Assembly (NCBI RefSeq): GCF_040298565.1
Contig: NZ_JBEPAK010000006.1
Span: forward strand, 14,199 to 78,198
Source of the DNA: Kitasatospora sp040298565
GTDB taxonomy: Bacteria > Actinomycetota > Actinomycetes > Streptomycetales > Streptomycetaceae
Direction: 5' to 3'
DNA length: 64,000 nucleotides
The translations under genes were made by a program, and so were the position numbers. The notes under the pieces were generated by a model. That model saw nothing but the letters and a program-made list of their open reading frames with translations, did no database searches and was not told the origin of the DNA. The stretch's first letter is position 1, and the number at the start of each line of letters is the position of its first letter. Shown here in pieces: positions 56,369 to 64,000 of this stretch.

Positions 56369-58015
56369 GTGACCACGCTCGACATGACTCCGGGAGCGCA
56401 GATACCCCGGACCGACGCCGGCCCGCAGACCGCCGTCACCCAGGCGCTCTCCTCGGCCGCGTACCGGGACGGCGAGATCGGCACGTTCGTCCAGGACGTC
56501 ACCGACGCCACGGTGAAGAAGGGCCGCTTCGCCCTCTTCCGCCCCAACATCGGCGAGGCCTTCAGCAAGGCGCTGATCTCCCGCGCCCTCGCCGGCGACC
56601 GCAAGCCCCTCGTCCCCTCCTTCGGCGTCAACACCCGCCAGGTCGTCGAGCACTGCCTGGCCGCCGAGGAACTGCGCAACGCCCGCGACCGGCAGCTCAG
56701 CACCGTCACGGTCGTCACCGGCCTGCTCTTCCTCCCCGGCACCCTGCTCTGGCTCGGTGCCTTCCAACTGCGCGCCTGGCTCAAGCGGGACAGGAGCCGC
56801 GGCGCCGACGTCTTCGGCGGCCTCGCACTCGTCGCGGTCGGCGCCCTCGCCGTCCTGCTCGCCGTGCGCCCGCCGGCGGCCGGCGTCCTCGGCGTCTACC
56901 TGCGGATCACCGTGCTCGCCCCGGTGATCGGCTGGTACCTGGCCCGCCGGATCGTCGAACGCTCCGCCAGGGACCTGCGCACCCGCTGGCAGGACCTGGT
57001 CGAGGGCAACGCCGTCGCCGCCACCGTGGCCAAGGCCGTCCCGCGCGACGACCTGGACAAGAAGGCCAACGAGCTGCGCGACAAGCTCGGCCGCCTGGAC
57101 GCGGAGCAGGAGACCAACGTTCACCACTACGCCGGGCCGAAGGGCATCCTCGGCGCCGGCCGCCGCTGGGGCGAGTGGCGCCTGGCCGACACCCTGCACC
57201 CCGCCGAGGGCCACGTCGACTTCCGCGCCTTCCACCCCTGGGACCTGGTCCGCCGGATCTCCGCCCACCTCAAGGGCCTCGGCGTCAGCCACGTCGCCAA
57301 CAGCGGCATCCCCGACGTCGCCGTCAAGCAGTGGGTGGTCTTCGACATCAGCGAGGGCGCCGACGAGATCAGCCGCCCGGGCGGCGCCGACATGGACGGC
57401 GACCGGATGCGCGACTTCGCCGTGCAGAGCATCGCCGACCGGCAGACCTTTCCCGGCGGCCCGCGGCACTACCTGGCCACCCAGTTCATCACCCACGACG
57501 GCAAGCTGGTCATCACCTTCACCGTGACGGTGACCCTGCTGGCCGACGTCCTGAGCATCTCGGTAGCCGGCTACGCGCTCGGGCCGGTCAAGGGCGTCTT
57601 CTTCGACAAGCCCAAGGACAAGGAGAAGTCGGTCGCGAAGACGGTGAGGTTCTGGGAGGAGCGCACCGTCAAGCTGCCGCTGATCGACAACGACGAGGTG
57701 GTCCGCCAGGCCGTCCGCGCCCCGTTCCACCGGATGCCCGGGCTGCTCGGCTGGCTGGGCGGCGGCCTCGGCCTGCCCGAGCCGTTCGGCCTGCGGCACG
57801 CCTGGGTCGCCACCGCGTGGAACAACCGCTCCATGGTCGACAATGCGCTCAACGCGTCCGTCCCGGTGCTCAACGCGGTGCACAGCGCCACGCTGGAGTT
57901 CCTCCGGGAGCACGACCTGGACGCGGACCGCTTCTTCAAGAACCGCACCTCGATCATCAAGTCCGAGGCGCAGGGCAGCCGCCCGTACCAGGTCGACCGG
58001 TTCGACGCCGGCTGA
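56369..58015 (+). CDS. unrecognised membrane protein, 548 aa
   Basis: I do not recognise this protein. A variable N-terminus (1-110) is followed by two to four membrane helices (VTVVTGLLFLPGTLLWLGAF; VFGGLALVAVGALAVLLAVR; ITVLAPVIGWYLARRIV), a helical RRIVERSARDLRTRWQDLVE stretch and a soluble half (about 260-548) with HYLATQFITHDGKLVITFTV and later hydrophobic LLADVLSISVAGYALG. Kept tryptophans and charged motifs suggest a folded protein. GTG at 56369 has GGAGGGG eight bases ahead. Single-gene unit with a perfect terminator; GC and codon use as neighbours. Likely lineage-restricted to streptomycetes and kin. Confidence 0.75.
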   Translation: MTTLDMTPGAQIPRTDAGPQTAVTQALSSAAYRDGEIGTFVQDVTDATVKKGRFALFRPNIGEAFSKALISRALAGDRKPLVPSFGVNTRQVVEHCLAAEELRNARDRQLSTVTVVTGLLFLPGTLLWLGAFQLRAWLKRDRSRGADVFGGLALVAVGALAVLLAVRPPAAGVLGVYLRITVLAPVIGWYLARRIVERSARDLRTRWQDLVEGNAVAATVAKAVPRDDLDKKANELRDKLGRLDAEQETNVHHYAGPKGILGAGRRWGEWRLADTLHPAEGHVDFRAFHPWDLVRRISAHLKGLGVSHVANSGIPDVAVKQWVVFDISEGADEISRPGGADMDGDRMRDFAVQSIADRQTFPGGPRHYLATQFITHDGKLVITFTVTVTLLADVLSISVAGYALGPVKGVFFDKPKDKEKSVAKTVRFWEERTVKLPLIDNDEVVRQAVRAPFHRMPGLLGWLGGGLGLPEPFGLRHAWVATAWNNRSMVDNALNASVPVLNAVHSATLEFLREHDLDADRFFKNRTSIIKSEAQGSRPYQVDRFDAG

Positions 58016-58030
58016 TCCGAGCGACACCGC

Positions 58031-58063
58031 GGGCCTGCCACCGAACTCCTCGGTGGCAGGCCC
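58031..58063. terminator. bidirectional terminator between the membrane gene and the HIT gene
   Basis: GGGCCTGCCACCGA (58031-58044) and TCGGTGGCAGGCCC (58050-58063) pair perfectly around ACTCC. Confidence 0.92.
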
Positions 58064-58084
58064 GTCTTCGTGCGCGTGTCCGGC

Positions 58085-58633
58085 TCAGCCCTGCGGCCAG
58101 ACCTCGGCCAGCATCTTCCGGGTGTCCGCCAGCAGCTGCGGCAGCACCTTGGTGTGGCCGACCACCGGCATGAAGTTGGTGTCCCCGCCCCAGCGCGGCA
58201 CCACGTGCTGGTGCAGGTGCGCCGCGATCCCGGCACCGGCGGCCGCGCCCTGGTTCATCCCGATGTTGAACCCGTGCGCCCCGGAGGCCGCCCGCAGTGC
58301 GGTCATCGCCTTCTTGGTGAAGTCGGCCAGCTCGGCCGTCTCCGCCTCGTCCAGGTCGGTGTAGTCGGCCACGTGCCGGTAGGGGACCACCATCAGGTGC
58401 CCGCCGTTGTACGGGTAGAGGTTCAGCACCGCGAACACGGCGCTCCCCCGGGCGATGACCAGCCCGTCCTCGTCGCTCAGCGCGGGGATCGAGCAGAACG
58501 GGCAACCGTCGTCCGGAGCCGGACCGGTGGGCTTGTTCTCACCCTGGATGTACGCCATCCGATGGGGCGTCCACAGGCGGCGGAAGCCGTCCGGCTCACC
58601 GACGCCCCGCTGCAGTTCCGGCTCAGTCGTCAT
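58085..58633 (-). CDS. HIT-family nucleotide phosphorylase/hydrolase (Rv2613c-like)
   Basis: 182 aa. Histidine triad AHLHQHVVPRW with H139, H141, H143; GGHLMVVPYRHVADYTDL and CPFCSIP upstream. The mycobacterial orthologue Rv2613c is described as an AP4A phosphorylase, in the same thrS-HIT-pgsA order, so the same role is likely. Start at the ATG of MTTEPEL matches known relatives; another ATG lies four codons upstream, and neither has a clear SD. Confidence 0.93.
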   Translation of the reverse strand: MTTEPELQRGVGEPDGFRRLWTPHRMAYIQGENKPTGPAPDDGCPFCSIPALSDEDGLVIARGSAVFAVLNLYPYNGGHLMVVPYRHVADYTDLDEAETAELADFTKKAMTALRAASGAHGFNIGMNQGAAAGAGIAAHLHQHVVPRWGGDTNFMPVVGHTKVLPQLLADTRKMLAEVWPQG

Positions 58634-58671
58634 GCTGATCAGCATATTCGCCCGGCCGTGGTTGCGAAGCA

Positions 58672-58706
58672 GCGCGGGGCGGACTCGTTGAGAGCCCGCC
58701 CCGCGC
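58672..58706 (-). terminator. terminator after thrS
   Basis: GCGCGGGGCGG and CCGCCCCGCGC form an 11-bp perfect stem with a 13-base loop, about 20 bases past the thrS stop. It lies before the HIT gene, so some read-through would be needed for co-transcription. Confidence 0.8.
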
Positions 58707-58726
58707 ACGACCGTCCGACGACGGCG

Positions 58727-60706
<1,980 letters not shown>

Positions 60707-60793
60707 CGGTCTCTCCTGACGTGCTGGATTCAGAGGGCGCAACACTGCGCTGCGCGTGACGATGGTACCGAGAGCGCCACCCGCACCGTGCAC

Positions 60794-61960
60794 TCAGGAC
60801 CTGTCCCCGCCGTCCTCCAGCCCCTTCAGCAGTTGCTCGCGGTCGCCCTGGTCCCAGCCGCACAGCTCGAGGCCGCGCGGCCGGGTCAGCCGCCGGAAGC
60901 CGTCGCGGCGCTCCAGCCGGCCGGAGACCCTGACCGGGACGCCGGACAGGTGGGCCTCGGCGGCGAGCCGGTAGTCGGGGTCGGGGAGGCGGAGCTTGAG
61001 TTCGCGGACGTCGGCCCCGCCGAGCACCCGCAGCCGTACCGCGCCGGGCCCGGCCGGGTCGGCGCGCTTGAGGCGGACGACCACGCCCACCACGGTGACG
61101 TCGACGGCGGGCTCGATCCGCTCCAGCAGCTCGGCGGCCTCGGCCAGGGCGGGCAGGTCGCCGGGCGAGAAGTCGAGGTCGATCCGGCGGTCGCCGAAGC
61201 CGCCCGGGGTCCCGGCGGCCGGCGACCAGGCGACGGTGAGCCGGGCGGCGGTCGCGCCGCGCACCAGGTCCTCGACGGACCGGACCAGTTCGCGGCTGAC
61301 CCCGGACCGGACGGCGTTCTCGAAGGCCTCGGGCCCGCCGCTGACCCGGCGGTAGTCCACGGCGTCGCGCAGCGCCTCCAGGGCGCGCACCAGGGTGGTG
61401 ACGACGGCCCGCCCCTCCGGGGCCGGGGTGTAGGCGGTCAGGGCGGCGCCCTGCTCGACGGCCCCCTGCTCGATGACCAGGACGCGGTCGAGGAACTCCC
61501 CTGCGGGACCGTCCAGCCGGGCGCCGAAGTAGGCGGCGGTGGCGCGGTCCGCCTTGGCTCCGGCGGCGAGCATCGCGCGGGCCGCCCGCTGGAGCCGCTC
61601 GGCGTCGTCCCAGGGGGTGGCGTCGGCGGGGCCGGGCAGCTCGCGGCGCCAGCGCAGTTCGTCCCCGGGGACGGCGAGGGCGAGCAGGATCGGGCGGGCG
61701 GAGGGGGTGCGGGAGCGGGAGAGGGCGGTGACGGCGTCGGCGAGGAGGTCGACCGCGTCGTCGAAGCCGTCCCCGGCGGGCACGAGGAGGCTGGTGCCGG
61801 GTTCGCCGTCCGGCGGGGTCCAGCGCCCGTACCGGGCGGCGGGGCCGCCGCGTCGGACCCAGCCGTGCCGGGCGAGCAGGATGGTCAGCACCGCGGGGTC
61901 GACGGTGGCCGGGTCGGGCAGGGCCCGGGACGGGTCCTCCGGTCCGTGCGGCAGTGTCAT
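60794..61960 (-). CDS. unrecognised 388-aa protein paired with DUF4365 gene
   Basis: No family recognised. N-terminal third has LLARHGWVRRGGPAARYGRW and GTSLLVPAGDGFDDAVDLL; middle is helical (AERLQRAARAMLAAGAKADR). The last 90 residues (VDVTVVGVVVRLKRADPAGP then AHLSGVPVRVSGRLERRDGF) look like a beta-barrel of OB type, a common nucleic-acid binder. It follows the DUF4365 gene by 32 bp and precedes thrS by 87 bp. GAGGAA eight bases ahead of ATG. The pair may act together on DNA or RNA; this is inference from fold pattern and context only. Confidence 0.7.
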   Translation of the reverse strand: MTLPHGPEDPSRALPDPATVDPAVLTILLARHGWVRRGGPAARYGRWTPPDGEPGTSLLVPAGDGFDDAVDLLADAVTALSRSRTPSARPILLALAVPGDELRWRRELPGPADATPWDDAERLQRAARAMLAAGAKADRATAAYFGARLDGPAGEFLDRVLVIEQGAVEQGAALTAYTPAPEGRAVVTTLVRALEALRDAVDYRRVSGGPEAFENAVRSGVSRELVRSVEDLVRGATAARLTVAWSPAAGTPGGFGDRRIDLDFSPGDLPALAEAAELLERIEPAVDVTVVGVVVRLKRADPAGPGAVRLRVLGGADVRELKLRLPDPDYRLAAEAHLSGVPVRVSGRLERRDGFRRLTRPRGLELCGWDQGDREQLLKGLEDGGDRS

Positions 61961-61992
61961 GGGTCCACTTCCTCGCTGCCGGGGCCGGGCCG

Positions 61993-62547
61993 TCACGGGC
62001 TCGCGCCCGCGCCGACCCGGGCCATGATCTCGCAGAGCGCGCGGTCGTCGAAGACCTTGTCGGTGGGCACCCGGACGTTGGTGCGCCGCTGCCCGGTGAC
62101 GGGGTGGCCGGCCAGGTTGACCCAGTAGCAGCAGTGCCGCAGCTCCAGGGCGTCCGGGCGGGCCCGCAACCAGTGGTCGACCCGCCGGGGCAGCAGCATC
62201 ACGACCAGGATCCGCGGGACGGCGACCCTGGCGCGGGCGAGCTTGCGCAGGTGGTCGTTGTCCAGGGTGAAGCTGAAGAACGGCCCGGCCGGATCGGGGG
62301 CGACCTGCTGGGTGGCCTTCAGCTGGATCTTGATGGTGACCTCGTCGTCCACCTCGTGCGCCCGCGAGCCGTGGCTGACCTGCCAGTCGATGCCGTTGTC
62401 CGGGAACGGCTGGGACAGCGAGCAGCCGGCCGCCGCGGCGACCGCGTGCAGGTAGCCGACCTGCAGCGTCTCCATGCACGCGGTGACCGCGAGGTTGCCC
62501 CGCAGCACGGCGGCCGCCTCCTCGGGCTGCGGCTGTGTCAGTGCCAT
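61993..62547 (-). CDS. DUF4365 domain protein (PD-(D/E)XK nuclease-like)
   Basis: 184 aa. The N-terminal half matches the DUF4365 pattern: D54 in DNGIDWQVS, then the strand IKIQLKAT with Q75 and K77, the expected catalytic D, Q/E-x-K set of restriction-like nucleases. A longer alpha/beta tail includes HLRKLARARVAVPRILVVML. DUF4365 is found in several defence-related and stand-alone contexts. Start ATG at 62547 has GGAGGG about eight bases ahead. It is divergent from a DnaQ-like exonuclease gene, giving three nucleic-acid-related genes side by side. Confidence 0.8.
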   Translation of the reverse strand: MALTQPQPEEAAAVLRGNLAVTACMETLQVGYLHAVAAAAGCSLSQPFPDNGIDWQVSHGSRAHEVDDEVTIKIQLKATQQVAPDPAGPFFSFTLDNDHLRKLARARVAVPRILVVMLLPRRVDHWLRARPDALELRHCCYWVNLAGHPVTGQRRTNVRVPTDKVFDDRALCEIMARVGAGASP

Positions 62548-62696
62548 CGCCCGCGCCCTCCCCAGGCTCCGGGCCCGCCCGGTACCGGACGGGACGCCCG
62601 TGGGCAGGATCCCCGGTCGGAGCTGGGCCAAACGGGTTGAGCGGGCGTCAGGAACGGGTATCACCCCGGCGCGGAACGCACGCCTGAGGGGCAGTC

Positions 62697-63464
62697 ATGC
62701 AGCAGCACTGGTACACCGGCCCGCTCGCCTCCTTCGACACCGAGACCACCGGCGTGGACGTCGAGACCGATCGGATCGTCTCGGCCGCACTCGTCGTCCA
62801 ACTCGCCCCGGGCGCACCGGTGCGGACCACCACCTGGCTCGCCGATCCGGGCGTGCCGATCCCGGACGGCGCCCGCGCGGTGCACGGCATCTCCGACGAG
62901 CAGGTCCGGGTGCACGGCCGGCCGGCCGGCGCGGTGGTGGCCGAGGTGACCCGCGCCCTGGCGGCCCAGGCGCGGGCCGGGCTCCCGGTGGTGGTGATGA
63001 ACGCGCCCTACGATCTGACGCTGCTGGACCGGGAGTTGCGCCGTCACCACGGGCTGACGCTGACCGGCGGCCTGGACGGCGCCGCGCTGGTGGTGCTGGA
63101 TCCGCGGGTGCTGGACAAGCACGTGGACCGCTACCGCAGGGGCCGCCGGACGCTGACCGACCTGTGCGCCCACTACGGGGTCGACCTGGCCGGGGCGCAC
63201 GACGCCGCGGCGGACGCGACGGCCGCGCTCTCGCTGACCCGGCGCATAGGCGCCCGCTACCCGGCGGCCCTGGGCGGGCTGACGGCGGCGGAGCTCCACC
63301 TGCGGCAGGCGGTGTGGCACGCGGCACAGGCGCGGGGGCTGCAGAGCTGGTTCGACCGCTCGGGGGCCCAGGAGCGGGTGGACCTGTCCTGGCCGCTGCG
63401 GCCGGCCCGGTGCGGCTGCGGGCGCCGGCTGGAGCCCGACCACGGCTGCGAGGCGGCGGCGTAG
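62697..63464 (+). CDS. DnaQ-like 3'-5' exonuclease
   Basis: 255 aa DEDDh exonuclease. Exo I FDTETTGV (D14, E16), Exo II NAPYDLTLLDREL, Exo III AHDAAADATAAL with histidine four residues before the last Asp, as in the DEDDh class. A C-terminal Cys-rich RCGCGRRLEPDHGC could bind a metal. Not fused to a polymerase and shorter than PolIII epsilon; likely a repair or RNA-trimming enzyme. ATG has GAGGGG five bases ahead. Single gene, ended by a hairpin shared with tRNA-Val. Confidence 0.92.
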   Translation: MQQHWYTGPLASFDTETTGVDVETDRIVSAALVVQLAPGAPVRTTTWLADPGVPIPDGARAVHGISDEQVRVHGRPAGAVVAEVTRALAAQARAGLPVVVMNAPYDLTLLDRELRRHHGLTLTGGLDGAALVVLDPRVLDKHVDRYRRGRRTLTDLCAHYGVDLAGAHDAAADATAALSLTRRIGARYPAALGGLTAAELHLRQAVWHAAQARGLQSWFDRSGAQERVDLSWPLRPARCGCGRRLEPDHGCEAAA

Positions 63465-63487
63465 CGGCGGTTTCCACCCGGACGCGC

Positions 63488-63523
63488 CGCAGGCCCCGAC
63501 CGGTTTCCTGGTCAGGGCCTGCG
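63488..63523. terminator. hairpin between the exonuclease gene and the first tRNA-Val
   Basis: GCAGGCCCCGACC and GGTCAGGGCCTGC (one mismatch) flank GGTTTCCT; it can end both facing transcripts. Confidence 0.85.
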
Positions 63524-63533
63524 TGCTGTCCGG

Positions 63534-63605
63534 TGGGCGATACTGGGATCGAACCAGTGACCCCTTCGGTGTGAACGAAGTGCTCTCCCGCTGAGCTAAT
63601 CGCCC
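63534..63605 (-). tRNA. tRNA-Val (anticodon CAC), copy 1
   Basis: 72-nt cloverleaf with a 7-bp acceptor stem GGGCGAT/ATCGCCC, D-arm GCTCAGCGGGAGAGC, anticodon arm CTTCG-TTCACAC-CGAAG giving CAC (reads GUG) and T-arm ACTGG-TTCGATC-CCAGT. Discriminator A; CCA is not encoded. Confidence 0.97.
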
Positions 63606-63619
63606 GGGCAACGAGAAGA

Positions 63620-63650
63620 ACTGTAGCACCGGTCGGGGGCGGTCGTACAA
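63620..63650 (-). promoter_or_regulatory. weak promoter of the first tRNA-Val
   Basis: TACAGT (minus strand, 63620-63625) and TTGTAC 19 bp upstream; the predicted start is about eight bases before the tRNA. Spacing is longer than ideal. Confidence 0.4.
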
Positions 63651-63763
63651 CTCGCTCCAGCGGGGGTACGGACGGCTCATCCGCAGAACTCGTACTCCGC
63701 GCGGAAGGTGACTGGCCCTCAGCCGCATTACTGACGGCGCTTCGGGTGGGAATCCGGAAATAC

Positions 63764-63800
63764 ATGTGAGGCCCAGCCGAAAATCGGCTGGGCCTCACAT
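63764..63800 (-). terminator. 17-bp perfect terminator after the second tRNA-Val
   Basis: Arms 63764-63780 and 63784-63800 pair without mismatch around AAA, starting 17 bases past the tRNA 3' end. The two tRNA genes are therefore transcribed separately. Confidence 0.93.
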
Positions 63801-63817
63801 ATCACAATGCATTCCGG

Positions 63818-63889
63818 TGGGCGATACTGGGATCGAACCAGTGACCCCTTCGGTGTGAACGAAGTGCTCTCCCGCTGAGCTAATCGCCC
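63818..63889 (-). tRNA. tRNA-Val (anticodon CAC), copy 2
   Basis: Identical over all 72 positions to the copy at 63534-63605; a minus-strand TAATGT (63904-63909) stands at the right distance for its -10. The spacers of the two copies differ, so the duplication covers the gene and few neighbouring bases. Confidence 0.97.
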
Positions 63890-63891
63890 GG

Positions 63892-64000
63892 GTGCAGGGA
63901 AAACATTACCGCATCCGGGAGGGCCGGCGCGAGCTCGCCCTGGAGCTGCCCGGCCTGGTCGTGCGCGCCGACGACGCCGCCCTGGGCCTGGAGAAGTTCG
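63892..64000 (+). CDS. start of an unrecognised gene, cut by the window edge
   Basis: From GTG at 63892 the frame runs open to the edge with almost every third position G or C, a strong coding sign; the visible product includes KHYRIREGRRELALELPG and VVRADDAALGLEKF. No SD is visible before the GTG, and the frame closes upstream inside the tRNA. It overlaps the probable promoter of the second tRNA-Val. Too short to name. Confidence 0.5.
   Translation, partial: MQGKHYRIREGRRELALELPGLVVRADDAALGLEKF

Noticed and set aside
63534..63889. tRNA duplication as an integration (att) scar
   Set aside because: No integrase, no mobile genes and no flanking direct repeat beyond the tRNA; the 212-bp spacer holds only a terminator and promoter.

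Overview
This is a very GC-rich window with third codon positions almost all G or C, many GTG and some TTG starts, and stop/start overlaps of the GTGA or ATGA type. Gene content and order (divergent pyrR/bldD, pepP-like–efp–nusB, alaS–ruvX–mltG–aro, yebC–ruvCAB–yajC–secDF–apt–relA, thrS–HIT–pgsA–acyltransferase–pimA) point to the chromosomal core of a Streptomyces or Kitasatospora. BldD keeps the same residue numbering at its c-di-GMP motif as I recall for S. coelicolor. Nothing suggests a plasmid, prophage, insertion sequence or CRISPR array.

Layout. 1-1.1 kb: divergent pyrR (cut by the window edge) and bldD, each with a readable regulatory element. 1.2-5.5 kb: two lipid/unknown genes, then the operon for a peptidase-like protein, EF-P and NusB. 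5.5-6.2 kb: cysteine-free L33 and L31 paralogues behind a probable Zur box. 6.2-7.7 kb: an XRE-cupin regulator divergent from a 10-TM transporter. 7.8-9.6 kb: nickel/cobalt permease behind a cobalamin riboswitch, divergent from an ArsR-family sensor. 9.7-11.6 kb: a Nei-type glycosylase and a P-loop protein with a Pro/Ala-rich tail. 11.7-23.5 kb: minus-strand block from two DUF proteins, alaS and ruvX to two MltG paralogues and aroE, aroC, aroK, aroB, aroQ. 23.7-26.3 kb: STAND-type ATPase gene carrying a TTA codon, and a small TPR gene. 26.4-35 kb: rpsD, rarA, ppk2, an acetyltransferase, aspS, hisS and a metallo-hydrolase. 35-37.3 kb: a membrane cyclophilin and a DUF349 coiled-coil protein. 37.4-49.3 kb: relA, apt, secF, secD, yajC, ruvB, ruvA, ruvC, yebC, pdxT, pdxS. 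49.4-53.4 kb: phosphatidylinositol mannoside biosynthesis (pgsA, acyltransferase, pimA) plus two small genes. 53.7-58 kb: EF-G-like GTPase, DCC-family protein and an unrecognised membrane protein. 58-64 kb: HIT protein, thrS, a DUF4365 nuclease-like gene with its partner, a DnaQ-like exonuclease, two identical tRNA-Val(CAC) genes and the start of one more gene.

Most genes serve housekeeping work: translation, shikimate pathway, Holliday-junction processing, Sec export, stringent response, vitamin B6 and PI-mannoside synthesis. The unusual points are a peptidase-fold protein that has lost three of its five metal ligands, a tandem MltG pair, a TTA-containing STAND ATPase lacking a DNA-binding domain, a DUF4365 two-gene unit, a 10-codon leader ORF overlapping a transporter start, and well-defined RNA and operator elements. 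I did not find a clearly new multi-gene system; the strongest candidates for uncharacterised biology are listed in the findings with modest scores.
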